In this document: in pieces, positions 49,150 to 60,907 of the stretch
Layout: each line of letters begins with the position of its first letter
How positions within the stretch are numbered: position 1 is the first letter of the stretch
Source: Epiperipatus broadwayi
Lineage: Eukaryota; Onychophora; Udeonychophora; Euonychophora; Peripatidae
Assembly: GCA_028023455.1 (NCBI GenBank)
Contig: JAQFVV010000029.1
Coordinates: forward strand, 10,272,644-10,336,643
Length of the DNA: 64,000 bases
Reading direction: 5' to 3'
Position numbers and translations under genes: made by a program
The notes under the pieces: generated by a model
Told to the model about the DNA's origin: nothing
The model's input: the letters and a program-made list of their open reading frames with translations, nothing else
Databases searched by the model: none

Positions 49150-49930
49150 GATATATTATTTAGCATTGATAGTTCTTAAGGTTGCTTTGGCAGTGGTTTG
49201 TTTCTGAGTGTTTGGCTTATGTTGTCTGTTAGCTTTTAATTCTTTGTTCACATCCACTACTTCGGCATTTTGTTGCTTTGGTCTTTACGGTTCAGAGAAA
49301 ACTGGGATTATCAATTTGTCTGCTTCTCCTGAATTATTTAACGTTGTGTAGTATCACTATAGAGAAGATTTATGTGTCTTCAATATTCAACCTCATTTTC
49401 AGTTTTTAGCTTCACAATATTTCCATTTTATCCAGACTTTTTTTTGATTGCCTTGAACCTATATTTTATCATTTATTTTATAATTAAATTTGCATTAGTA
49501 GACTGATCTTTTTATCTGTTCCTTTCTAAGCGCTTCTATTTTAATTTCACAATTCTTATTATTTGATCTAAATTTAACATCTTTAAATTATACCAGTAGG
49601 ATTAATTTTGATTTCGGTTTTTTTCTATCAATAGCTCTGCAGGGGTTTTACTAGTTCTTTTGAAGACGTATGTTGAGAAAAGAGGACTTCTGATGTTAAG
49701 ATAATCCCATTTATCTGTAATTAAGAATTTCAGAATGTCACGATGTAAAGAACAGTCATTTTATTGCTCCTTTGGAGCTTGTGCTTTTTACCAAACAGTA
49801 GTCACTCTACTTTGAATACACATCTACAGTTACAATAATTATGGGCCTGCATGGGCAACATGTATTCTCTGCTATGCTTTGTTTGTCTTCATATGCCACA
49901 TTTTTTTAATATAGTTTTTATATTTGGATT
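49150..49930 (-). pseudogene. Antisense gypsy-type integrase relic
   Basis: The minus strand reads PIIIVTVDVYSK at about 49860-49825, like the first catalytic Asp region of retroviral-type integrases. It is followed in order by KTPAELLIEKNR (about 49655-49615), like the gypsy TPAELL.GR motif, and near 49430 VQGNQKKVWIKWKY and ENEVEY.RHINLL, like the chromodomain-proximal end of gypsy pol. Each lies in a different frame, with stops between. Order and spacing fit one decayed pol gene. It is in antisense to PEX12. Confidence 0.45.
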
Positions 49931-50621
49931 TATGCTAGGCAATTATATATATATATCCCCGTGTTAAAACTTTGTCTCTTACTATCTTGGGATGACTATT
50001 ATTTATAACTTCAAGAATTTTTTTTTTATCTATCATTGGAATAACTACCTGATCTCCATTTAGAATCTAGTTTTTTGATATAGATATTTGTTCGTATGTA
50101 TTACAGAATTTTTTATGTGCAAATGTTGGCTAATTTGTTGATCAACCCTTGCCTTATCTGGAGCAATTATAATTGAGTATTTCTGATTTAAGAGTATCAG
50201 TATAGCCTATGATACAGGTATTGATGAAATTTTTTTACATTGAAAGTGATCGTTCTTTTGGTTTCTGATAATGTTCACAATGCTTATGCAATTAGTCTAT
50301 TCTTTTTGGAAATTGTAAACAACACAGTCATCCACTTATTGGTCAGAAACAAATATTTAACTATTCTGAGTTATAGAATAAATCAAAGCATGAAAAATAA
50401 TAAACCCATTGCCATCCAAAATTTGGTTTGCAGATGAACATCTTCACTGATTTCTTTAAAAGTGTTGAAGAGAACCCATTATCCTGTGAGCTATTTAAGA
50501 GTTGCTTTACCTATGTGTTTATATAATATAGATTATTGTATATTTAGTGAAGATGAATATTTAGTAAATTTAATAAGTGGATATTTTTGAAATTTTTTAA
50601 TAATTATTATTTTTATTTTAG

Positions 50622-50730
50622 ATTATAGCACAAAATTACCCTTCAAAATATATTTGGTTATATAAATACAGTGACGAGTTGTATCTATTTTTTGACTGCA
50701 TTGTACAACATTATCATCTCCAAAAATATG
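50622..50730 (+). CDS. PEX12: Peroxin-12, exon 2
   Basis: The exon follows a clean polypyrimidine acceptor (ttattttag) and ends tatg|gtaact in phase 1. It encodes 36 codons: IIAQNYPSKYIWLYKYSDEL then YLFFDCIVQHYHLQKY. These align with the family's NPTHYGFLWRW.DE and ...DLLLQQHYL stretch in the N-terminal Pex2/Pex12 membrane domain. No stop occurs in frame, and the frame continues from exon 1. It was found only by homology because it is shorter than an ordinary open-frame threshold. Confidence 0.9.
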
Positions 50731-52330
50731 GTAACTATTTTCATTTAATTTGGTATAAGTTATATAATTTTTATGTATTTATGGTATTGATAATAATAAT
50801 AGCTATTAATGATGATTTTCATATCTTTGTGACATTTTAACATCTTTCTAAATAAAGCTATTTACATTTTTTTTTTCCAGATTAAATATTTTATACATTC
50901 AATGTCTTGTTTTTTTCTTTTCAAATAAACATAATTATTTAGAGGTCATTATATAATTTTTTTAACTCATTTATTTTAAAATAAATATATATTCAAATAC
51001 AAAGTATGTTTTTATTCAATAATTTCTGTAATTTATGTGCATACCCATATGTATACAAGTTTTACCAACCACTTAATTTGTAAGACTTCCACTATTTCTA
51101 ATATATTAATTCATGCCTATTTTCAAAACCTCTCAGTATTGTTTAATTTTTGATAAAGTCTAAATCAGTGAATTTCAAATTGTGTGAAATGGTCCCCAAA
51201 CCACGTACACTTCCCTGAATATACACACATAAAGCAGTCATTGATCTTAATAGTTATTTTTCAGCACACCTGCTGCATGCACTTACTTCAGTATAATGCA
51301 GCATTAAACATCCCAATAACTTTGATATTTATTTTTCATTAAAAGGTTATATTATTAATACCAACATTTTATTGCTTGATTCTTTCAGCTTACTACAACA
51401 TCTAACAAAGATTAGTTCTTTTTACTCTATTCTAGCATTATCTGTTGTCAGCTTCAGTAATCAATGATTATTATATGATAGTTACCATGGTAATTATGAT
51501 TATAATGCAATCTTTAAATTGTTAAATTTTTCTCTCATTTAATATCAAATTTCTCATATAGAGTGGCTTTGCATATCTATATTGTACATCTGTTTTTTCT
51601 TCTGCAGAAACATTCTTTTTCTATGAATTAGATTTGAAAAGCTTATGTCTAAACTGAATTCATTTTACTTGTTAATTTTTATTCAAAAACTGTCAAAATA
51701 TTTAGTGAAATTTACATTTTATTATTGTGAATTCTGTTTAAGTAAAATTCTTTTATTATTCTTTGGATATTACTAAAGTCTTGATTATTTTTTTAAAAAA
51801 GAATGAAATTTGTTTCAGTAAAATTTTAATTATAATTTGTAAAGATTTATTTACGATTGTCTATTTGCCTGATGTCTGTTAATTGAAAGAAAACACTTTT
51901 GATTTTTTTTTTAAAGAAACCGAGTAGGGCAAATGTCTAACATTCACTTCATGTTTTCTTGTCATTGCATCTTTTATTATTATGTGATTGTGGATAGAGA
52001 GGTCACCTACCTGTATCAGACAGCATGTTTAGATTACTTAATTTTTACCTCTGAATTTAAGATTAATAAACACCACAATCTTTTTCTCAGTTGTTTGATA
52101 ATTCTTAACTGAAATGTCATTTGACATTTCTTGGAAGCAGGATGAATCTTTATATGAATGATTTTTTTTTTTATGTAGATATTTACAATTATGGACCTTA
52201 TTGCCAGAGGTTGTAAAGTTTCCAGCTAAGCCAGCTGTCAAATGCAAAGAATGCTATGAATCTGCTCATTGCACACCCAGGTTATGATCTCTTAATTTCG
52301 GTACTTACAACTGCAGATTATTTTCAGGTG
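50731..52330. other. PEX12 intron 2, first part; no feature seen
   Basis: AT-rich intronic DNA with no repeat or gene I can name. Confidence 0.4.
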
Positions 52331-52339
52331 AAGGAATGT

Positions 52340-55030
52340 TGCACAATTTAGAAAAAGAACTGTCTACCATTAAATTGGGACAGTATTAGATTTTATGAAG
52401 TTAGAAGAAAAAAAGTAGACATATATTTTTTCAAAAGCACAAATATTGCATGCACAACTGGAATTCATTACAAATAAAAAAGGAAAGAACAACATTGTGA
52501 AGATTGATGCTACATCAGATAGAATGGCAAGATTATTTATTCAAATTAGTGGAACATACTAAATGCAGACAATTAAGATTTGTGTTTAATCAAGTTCTCA
52601 ATTGTAATGAAAAATATGTTTATTTAAATGTAAAAAGTGCTTTGAATCAGAGCAAATAACATTTTAAAATTGTCATTGGAAAATTTAATTTTAAAATTGA
52701 TAAACAATTGAAAGATGAAAGTGATGTGGGTAAATTTAAGTATGTTGTTAGAAATAAAAAAGAAAATAGATTTGTGGAGTTTGCTGAAAAAGAAAAATTG
52801 TATATTATTAATTCTTTCTTGAGAAAATATTAAACAGAAATGGTCATGGCAAAATTAAATTATATTTTAATTAATAGAAAATATGTATTTCAAGATTATA
52901 ATTTTCTTAATAGATTCAACACAAGAACTGATCATCCATGAGTGGGATGTAAGATACATATTAATGCAAAACTAGAGAGCTTAATCATGTTAACAGTTGA
53001 TATTCTTAACCTTAAGAAAGACTCAAATGAATTTAAATTAGAATTAGAAAACCATTTTAAAATATTAAAGACTCTTGACTGAAATCAATAAGAAGTTAAA
53101 TGACACATTATTAATAATTTCAAGAAAAACAATTTATACAAAAAAAAGCTGCAATTTATCAATAAAGGTTTTATTGAGATAAGACAATGTATGAAGAAAA
53201 AAAGAAATACTGTATGCCAATTCTGTAAAAATGGATTATTAAGAAGAATTGAATATCTCAAGTATCGTAAAAAAATATAAAAAAGATTTAATAATGATGT
53301 AAGAAAATATAATTCTAATTTGAAAAGAAAAGTTGTAGAAGAGAATAAAAGTCTTAAAAGTATAAAACAACATTTTGGTATGGAAGGAAAATTGTTTCAG
53401 CAATAAAGAGATGGAACTATTAATAAAAAGAAGGATAGCATCAAAAAATTTGTGGAAGAGATCTAACTAGAATTATATAGTAATGAAGAACAAGAGAACA
53501 AAATATTCCTGCCAATTATTACACCTTCTGAATTGTCATGTATTTTAACTTAAGAGGTCAGACATACATCTTAAGAAGAAGACAAAAGCTGATGAAATGA
53601 TTGAATGGTTATTGATGTTTTAAAAGAAACAGGTGAAGAAATAGAAAAATCGTTGCAAAAGTTATATATCAATTGTGTAAGTGATACAAGAAATATCTGA
53701 TGATGGAAAGAATGCGATAGTAATATTGATATTTAAGAAAGGTGATAAGAAAATATTAGAAATTACAAATTTCAGTCCTTTATAAATTCTCTGCACAATG
53801 GTTATAAAAATAATTACAATTCATTTATAATGAACTTTGGATTTTAATCAACCAAAAGTACAAAACAGGCTAGATTCCAATTAACCAAAAAAAATAATTT
53901 CATTTAAAAGCAGTTTTGTAACAGTGGATTACATTCAATTATTTAAAGAAGTTATAGAAAAGACAAATGATTATGAGTAGCCATTATGCTTTGGATTTGT
54001 AGATTATGAAAATACATTTAATTCTATAAGTATTTTCATAGCAGTTATAGTTTGGGATCATCAAGAAATAGACATGGAATATTATCATATTTTGAAAAAT
54101 ATTTGTCAAATACAACAGAATGATTAGATTATTTGGTGGTACTAAAAAGATTAACATTGAGAAGATTGTCAACAGGATGATTCTATATCTCCAAAACTTT
54201 TATAACAGTTATTGCAAGAAATATTTTATGGGTTAAAATAAAAATAAATGTAGATTAAATCATTTAGATTTTGCAAGACATATACTGTAGTTGTTTTTGC
54301 AAATATTGCTTCAGAATTTAAAAAAAAATGTACAAAAGTTATCAGAAATGCTAAAAAAACTGAAGAAATGTTCAGTAGATTTTTTCTGAAACAGAAAATA
54401 AAATTTGATAATTATGAGTTAAAGGTTAACAAATATAGATATCTTAATTAGATTATTAATACAGATGAAAATTATAATTTATGATATTAATCATAGAATT
54501 AAGCTTGGAGAAAGGGCTTTTGATAGAAAGAACTTAGTATTTAAAGGAGATATGTGTGTGTTTGAAAAGAAAAGGTTTTTAATATATGTATTTTGCCAGT
54601 TTTTATTTATGGATCTTTGACTTGGACATTTAACAGAAAAGCAATATAGAGACTTTAGATCACTTAATTATGGAAAGATGTAGGTTAGGAATCACAAGGA
54701 GGGATCAGAAACAAAATACATGGGTGAAATAATTAATGAATACCATGATATTATTGAAAGAATTAAGAGATAAATGAAGTTATATTGTAGAAAAGATGAT
54801 AATAAGTGGACAGTTAAACTTTTAAATCAGATCTCAAGAATCTTGTAAGATGGATCAATGAAATAAAAATTTTTGTTAGGGTATTGTGGAAAAGAGAGGT
54901 TGTGAATCAGAGAAATTGAATTAAACTTGGCAAGATTTTCATCCTACAGTAGATTGACCATGTTTGAAAATAGTGATGACTTGTCTTGGAGATCAAATGG
55001 TGTTTGAATATTAAAATGGTAGGCAGAGTA
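52340..55030 (+). pseudogene. Decayed RTE-like LINE (endonuclease to C-terminus)
   Basis: Motifs occur in the order expected for an RTE-type ORF2, in drifting frames: ENRFVEFAEKEKLYIINSF (52752-52815), like LVDFAEENNLYI.NTFF; FNTRTDHP and GCKIHINAKLE (52916-52975), like the endonuclease NTGSDHRLV end; NAIVIL.FKKGDKK (53713-53755), the RT start; VTVDYIQLFKEVIEKTN-like words (53925-53970); FVDYEN.FNS (53998-54025), like the catalytic VDYEKAFDS; LDFAR (54267), where YADD has decayed; and VFIYGSLTWTF (54598-54635), like LLYGSETWT. It is sense relative to PEX12 and long dead. Confidence 0.65.
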
Positions 55031-56515
55031 TTTAATTTTCCTTTTTTGATTAGAATGAGATGTTTTTATCCTCTTTTATTTTGCTTAAATAGAAAGATAG
55101 TTATTGTCAAAAACAATGTTAATTGTTTCACTTTATGATTTAATGAATATTAAAATGAAAATTTATTTTATTTTATTTTTTTTCTTGTGAATGATCACTA
55201 TTAAAACAAATGTTATTTTTTTTTAGAAAAATATAGAGAATTTTATACATAGTATTAACATAATAATTAGTTAACACATATGTAAAATTATAACTTTACT
55301 ATAAAATTTATAAATTTTTCAAAGTTTGCTAAGTGCAGTGTTGTAACTATCATGAATCATGAAAGTTATTTGACTTTGGTCTCATTACTTTTAAAATATA
55401 GCTATATATAAATACATAAACATGTAAAGCAAACTCACGGTTTCATCTTTGGGGACATCTATTTATTATGTCGAATAATTATAAATCTTAATGTACTCAG
55501 GTAACTCATAAGATATTGTGCTGTAGGTTTCTGAATGAATAAATTTAAGCCTATATTGAAATTAACTTTTTATCATTATTTAAAAAACAGAATAAAGCAA
55601 CCCAATTACTCACTTAAAATTTTAGCATTATGCCTCAATTTTGAGGCAGAAAATGTCTTAAAATTTGTGTTTTTTCACATTCTGAATCTTGACTAATGAG
55701 TTTCTGCAAAATTGTATTTACATTGAATTTGGGGATTTTTTTTAAGAGAACTTTTCAGTCATGTGATATCTAAATTCTGAAAACATGAATATAGATAAAA
55801 GTAATCTCATTATATATATATAAATTTAGATATATTTTCAAACATATTAAACTATTTTTATTTGTATATGCATTCTTGGTATTTATTTATATTTTATTAC
55901 TTTTTTAATATTTAATGATTGTATTTTTTTTTATTTTAAATGTGCATTTTCATAATGTATGTTTCATTTTATCTTTATTTCTTTTATAGTTGTCTGTACA
56001 TAATATGTATATGAACAACATTATTTCATTTTTGCTTTCTTTTTATTTTTATATAAATAATAACTTAATATTAAGTTATTGATACTGATGCTGTTGTCTT
56101 TGTATTTGCATTTTTTTCTTTTTGTTGCTGGAAATATCTAGAATTGAATATATATGTATACTTAAATCAAATAAAACAAACATATTTAAGATAAAATATT
56201 TGCTTTCAACACAGGTAATTTGTTTGAAATTTCAAATATAAAATACATATAGTGTTAATTTTCTCAGAATTTGCAGTTTTATTTATATTGTTTATATGAA
56301 AACACATTCAGTTATTCCAATTGCATATAAAAACCTATATAAGAATTGTTTTAATCAAAATTATATTTAGCACAACATTTAGGGATTAATTATATGTTAT
56401 TAAAAATAATTAACTTTCTTTAATTATAGCATTTACTTATGCAAAAAACAACAACAACAAAAAATTAAATGTCAGTACTGATATTATGTAATATATCTTT
56501 GTTTCATTTACTTAG
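55031..56515. other. PEX12 intron 2, last part; no feature seen
   Basis: AT-rich, with short (TA)n runs. No gene or repeat family is recognised. Confidence 0.4.
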
Positions 56516-56631
56516 GGGGCTCTTTTTCTGAAAATTTTTACAATTTAAAAAGAATATTATCTGGAATATCTAATATCATTCCTGGATGGAAACTACCACT
56601 GAAAGTTCATTTTAAATCATTGATATATTTA
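56516..56631 (+). CDS. PEX12: Peroxin-12, exon 3
   Basis: The acceptor is catttacttag|ggggct and the donor ttta|gtaagt, a strong 5' splice site. The first two bases complete the Gly codon opened by exon 2. The exon encodes GSFSENFYNLKRI followed by LSGISNIIPGWKLPLKVHF and KSLIYL. SFSENFYGLKRI is an almost invariant signature of animal PEX12, which makes the identification firm. The exon ends in phase 0 in a hydrophobic segment that continues in exon 4. Confidence 0.95.
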
Positions 56632-56934
56632 GTAAGTATATATTATTTAATTTAGTAAATCATTATTTTTGTTTACAATTATTATTAAAATATTTATGCA
56701 ATATATACAAGAAATTTACATACACACATTATTACTAAGAAAAATTAATTTAAACACGAAACTTATTTATACAATTAAACATATTTAAATTAATACACTA
56801 TACAGGCTTAAACCTGCATATATATATGTAATGTATACAGGATTCAAACTCAGACTTTCACATGACTCTCAACTCTCCATGCCATCTCATATTGCTGACC
56901 TACCTGATCACACACATGTTGAAAAGATAAATAA

Positions 56935-56985
56935 TCACCAGTATAAGTATTTCATGCTAAAGCAGCAATCATCAGTTGGTCCAGA
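56935..56985 (-). ncRNA. Hammerhead-like motif, family 2, decayed
   Basis: Minus strand: ACCAA (56980-56976), CTGATGA (56975-56969), helix II TTGCTGCTTTAGCAT (56968-56954, TGCT/AGCA paired), GAAA (56953-56950), then TACTTATA giving helix III A-U, U-A, A-U with a CU loop. Cleavage would fall after A at 56942 (triplet AUA). Helix I pairs four of five, the exception being A-C next to the cleavage site. It is recognisably the same ribozyme as at 60.9 kb. Confidence 0.55.
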
Positions 56986-57354
56986 TTACTATCTCCACAC
57001 ATATATACAATCAGTGCTCAGCTTTATATTAAGATAGCCAATCTTTATATTTTAATGGACAGGCTTCAAAGTACTCCAACTCACAACTCTTCAGCTTTCC
57101 ATTTTATTGAAAATCTGATGATAGAATGTTCAAAGCCCATGTTAGTGCCAAGATTGTCATCCTACCCATGTTGACATTAAGTCATTCTGACCCCTAATGT
57201 ACTGGAGAATAATCCATTTTACATACATATTTTGTAAAAGAGATTACACTACAAACAAAACAAAAAAAAAACCCACAATTACAATAGTAGAAAGCCAAAA
57301 GGATAACCGGAGTCATGACTATATTTTTAATAATAATATATTCAAACAAAGGAT

Positions 57355-57775
57355 CACATTATCTCTCCACACAATAGTGCCACTAAGAGCAAGTCTATAT
57401 AATCAATGGATGCAGGAAGGTTTGTGCATAAAATCCCTATCTAGTGTTTTCTCATCCAATTTTCCCAGACTAGTTTCTAGCTTGTGGCTTTCATCTGCGA
57501 GGAGCCTTGGTTTTGAGAGCACTGCATCTAGATTTTAGGATCTTAAGTAATTTTCCAGCAGCCACTTTTACCTATTTGGTTAACTATTAAGTTAGGAGCC
57601 CAAGATGAAAACACCATAAAGTTTTCAACCCAAGATCATTTACTTGTATAATCTTAAAGATCTGAACTCAGTTCAGCATCTATATATTTTGGTGTCTTTG
57701 ATTTTTTAAAACTAGTCACCATTATCCTATGGGTAGGATAGGTATAAAACGATCAAAACGTCACATGATCACCAT
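57355..57775 (-). mobile_element. Family 1 ribozyme repeat, single unit, truncated
   Basis: One almost full unit, from ctctccacacaatagtgcc through gcataaaatccctatctag, gactagtttctagcttgtg, gagccttgg, ccagcagccacttttac and ctgaactcagttcagcatc, to cacatgatcacc. It starts inside the unit, so one end is truncated. The minus-strand ribozyme has CAGATGA instead of CTGATGA but retains GAAAC, GTC and helix I. It shows the unit order without an inverted half. No target duplication was seen. Confidence 0.7.
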
Positions 57776-59157
57776 AAAGCATTAGTGCAATTTAGTATTA
57801 TTTCTCACCTTTTGAAAGAAATATGGGATTCTACTTTTGTGCTATCTCATTGTTTCTTTCAACATCAAAATTAACAAAAACCTTTTACACATTTAGTTCA
57901 ATTGTCATGAAGTGCCTGTTTTTATTTTTTTTATGTAAGTATAAAAGCTCTAATTCATGATTAATGATGTAATTAAATTTTTAATTTTTTCCAAGTACAT
58001 TCTGGAATAAATCTGGACTGTTATTGAGATCACTGTATTATATAGTCTATTATAACATGGAACAGCATTATATTGTACAGTTTGGGAGGAGGAGAGATAT
58101 TGCGTTGCATTTTAATGATTATGAATCTCTAATTTAATTTTTATTGCTCAGTTCAATGGGAGTAAGTTTTTTTATTTCTTAAGTTAATTTTTTCGTTTCA
58201 AAGTTATTTTCATTTTTTTGAAAGATATTTTTAATCGTGTAAAATATATTTTATTTTTATAATTATTGTTTTTTGAAGCATTAATAAGTTTCATGATGGA
58301 AAATATACTTTTTTTTTTACTTTATCTTAGTAAAGGCACAAAGATGGTTTTTTGTTTCTAAAGGTAATTTTAATATTTTTGAAATATTTAAAATTTTTCA
58401 TTATTTTTATTAGTTTTAAAAATATTTTAAATAATAGTTATACTAAATGTAATTTCATTTCATTACAAATTCTATTCAAACTAAATATAAATTTATAATA
58501 CATTTTAAGCCTGAACTTAGATTATCCTCTAAATAAGTGTTAAAAAAGTTTACATCTAACTATATAAGTTTGAAGGGAGGGGGACACAAATAAAAGAAAA
58601 TCAAAGTTTTAGATTTATAAAAACAATTACATTCAACTGCTAAATGGAAGAGAAGGGGGAGAAATTGCTGCAGAGGGACAAATAATTTTAGTGAAAAGAA
58701 GAAAGAAATCATTGAATTAACTAATCTGCATTTCAATTAAAACAGTGAAAGAAAAGAGAATTATAAATTATTGTTTTGATTTATTATTTTAATTACAGTC
58801 ACATAAAAATTTTGTATCAATATAAAAATAAGTGTATATAATATTAAATAATTTTAATGTTTGTAATTAAATAAATTTATGCAGTATATAGGAAGTATTT
58901 ATTTATTTACAAAATCATAGATAGTAAAATTAATAGTTATTTAAAATTTCAAAATAATTTGTGAACCTTAAAAAAACTGAAGATATCTAAAAAAATCATA
59001 AATTTAAAAAAGTTCTGGAACTAGAGATTTTGTATTAATGGCAGTCTACTTCGTACAATTATTTGATGATCATTATATTTTATGTTGCATTAAAAATAGG
59101 ATATGGATGTGAAAGATGTTGTAATGCTATTTTAAGTTAGCTCTAATACTTTTTTAT
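57776..59157. other. PEX12 intron 3, first part; no feature seen
   Basis: Very AT-rich, with no coding or repeat signature I can identify. Confidence 0.4.
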
Positions 59158-59460
59158 ATGAAGATGCTAATAATTCAAATAGATAGGCAATTAAAAAAAA
59201 CATTTAGCTGTAAATTTTCAAGTGATAAAGAACAACATAATTGGAAGAGAAGAAATATAAATATATTTAAAAAAAGAAAGATTCATTTAGAAGAATTGAA
59301 TGTCTGGAATTTTATAAAGTGTAATGAAAAAGAATTAATGTTAACTTTAAGAAAAGTTATAGAAGAAAACAAAAATTTTAAAATCTAACATTGTAATATG
59401 GAAAAGAAAATTGCTTCAGCAATAAGAAACGATGGTATTATTATTTAAAAAGAGAGATAA
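59158..59460 (+). pseudogene. RTE-like LINE fragment
   Basis: A 76-codon open stretch ends RKVIEENKNFKI and is followed by ggaaaagaaaattg.ttcagcaataa. The same series occurs at 53330-53410 in the longer RTE-like copy, so this is the region between endonuclease and RT of the same family. It is isolated and truncated. Confidence 0.5.
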
Positions 59461-59488
59461 ATAAGAGTGCAAAGTTGTCTTACAATTA

Positions 59489-59646
59489 AAACAGACAAAA
59501 CTTACTATATATATTGCCACACACAGCAAGCCAGAGCAATCAATGGATACCAGAAGGCTTGTGCATAAAGTCCCCATCTAGTTTTGCCTGTTTTAACAAC
59601 AGTTATACACAAGCATAAGAGGTGATGGTCATGTGATGTTTATTGG
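59489..59646. mobile_element. Family 1 ribozyme repeat, short hairpin form, 10-bp TSD
   Basis: The 158-bp copy has the left terminus aaacagacaaaact and the right terminus gtgatgtttattgg. It is flanked by cttacaatta at 59479-59488 and 59647-59656. The inverted joint falls at ccatctagttttgcctg, so the ribozyme region is absent. It retains gcaagcc and caatggat of the forward half. Confidence 0.7.
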
Positions 59647-59826
59647 CTTACAATTATAACAACATTCTTTGAAATACTTAATATTTAAAATAAATAGGTG
59701 TATATGCAATTAAATATATGAAGAATGGGTAAGTTCCAAGAAATAATGGAATTACTAACTAAAAGAGGAAAATGAAGAAATAAAGAACGAAACTATGTAT
59801 TAAATATCTTAATTACAGTATTGTGT

Positions 59827-60030
59827 AAAACAGAGTTTAAATATAAAATTTTGTTACATTAATGGTACCAAGTATACTTTCAACACTTTGGCATCATATT
59901 CATGGTTGATCTGTTGAGAACATTAATTTTTTGCTGTTCTCAGCAGACTAACCATGAACACCATACAAAAGCATTGAAAATATACTTGGTACAATAAATA
60001 TTATTAAATTTTATATTTAAACTCTGTTTA
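59827..60030. mobile_element. Foldback/MITE-like element, arms about 95 bp
   Basis: The left arm from aaaacagagtttaaatata through ggtaccaagtata, tttcaa, catggtt and ctgttgagaac is matched in reverse by the right arm ending tataatttaaactctgttt-type sequence at 60030. The arms differ by several substitutions and small indels. The spacer around attttttgctgttc is short. No coding capacity and no clear target duplication were found. Confidence 0.65.
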
Positions 60031-60114
60031 GTATTTTTTACATTATAATAATTAGAATGGCAGAGTATCAAAATGTAATTAAATATCTTAATTATAAAGT
60101 TGCATCATGGTTAG

Positions 60115-60600
60115 AAAAATGCAATAATAATATTTACAAAAGATGAAAAACAAGTAGAAATTACAGATCTATTAGTTCTAGAAAAAATTTTTATTAAGGT
60201 CATTTCAGTTAATTTACAAGAATTGTTAGAATGAAATGGAGAGGCTGGATTTAAAACTGATTATAGCATAGTAGATCACATTCAAAGATTAATAATAGGT
60301 AGTAAAATAATCAGATATAATTAAGATAAATTATTGGATAGGTAATATTGCATGGTAAGAAGACACAATAAATAAGTCATAACAAAATCATTGTTAGTGC
60401 TATTTTGGAAAAAAAAAAACAAGACAATGCAAAAATTACAGAACCATTGTGTAAAGTCTTAATAAATGCTTTAAATGAAAAATTAAGAACATGTATAAAG
60501 AAATACTTGACATTTAAATAAGCTGGATTTTGAAAACAGAGATATACAATAGATATTGTTGTCCATATCTTTGAAAGCAGATCAGAAGAAAAGGAAAATG
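60115..60600 (+). pseudogene. RTE-like LINE fragments (RT start region)
   Basis: At 60120-60310 the + strand reads NAIIIFTKDEK, then ITDLLVLEKIFIKVI and GEAGFKTDYSIVDHIQRL, like the RTE RT motifs NAVI..HKKGD and QAGFR.GYSTVDHIQ. A second, separately broken piece at 60410-60600 repeats AGF and TIDIVVHI. These look like two partial copies or an internal duplication of the same RT segment. Confidence 0.5.
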
Positions 60601-60740
60601 ACTAATAAAAATTTATTAATATACATTCGTGAAGTGATGTGTGTCAAATCTGTGAGGGCTGAACATTTGGCACATCAATTAAACTAGTAATTTACTATCT
60701 ATTTATATATATATATATACACTAAATAATGATAAAGATA

Positions 60741-60880
60741 CCACAAAACATCACATGATCACAATCTCATACTAGCACATAATTGTTATTAAACAAGGCA
60801 AAACTCTCTTCACTGGCATCCATTGATTACTCTGATTGGCACAGAGTGGCATTACTGTATGGAGAGAGTTTTGCTTTGTT
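60741..60880. mobile_element. Family 1 repeat nested in family 2, 14-bp TSD
   Basis: The 140-bp insertion starts ccacaaaacatcacatgatc and ends agagttttgctttgtt, the two family 1 termini. It is flanked by taatgataaagata (60727-60740 and 60881-60894). The second family 2 unit shows the uninterrupted sequence aatgataaagata at about 61223-61236, that is, the empty site. The hairpin core aggcaaaactctc/gagagagttttgc is retained; the ribozyme region is lost. Confidence 0.9.
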
Positions 60881-60907
60881 TAATGATAAAGATATATATG
60901 AGATTGT

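Larger units (their letters stand above)
39264..50621 (+). other. PEX12: PEX12 intron 1 (about 11.4 kb), filled with repeats
   Basis: The intron runs from the gtttgt donor to the acceptor ttttattttag. It contains two family 1 ribozyme repeats, a gypsy relic in sense, a palindrome at 48 kb and an antisense integrase relic, all listed separately. The remaining DNA (notably 42.7-45.0 and 46.4-48.0 kb) shows no gene. Confidence 0.8.

Noticed and set aside
56831-57037. 68-codon open frame just after PEX12 exon 3
   Set aside because: It overlaps the family 2 ribozyme block and has no family resemblance; it is a chance frame in a repeat.
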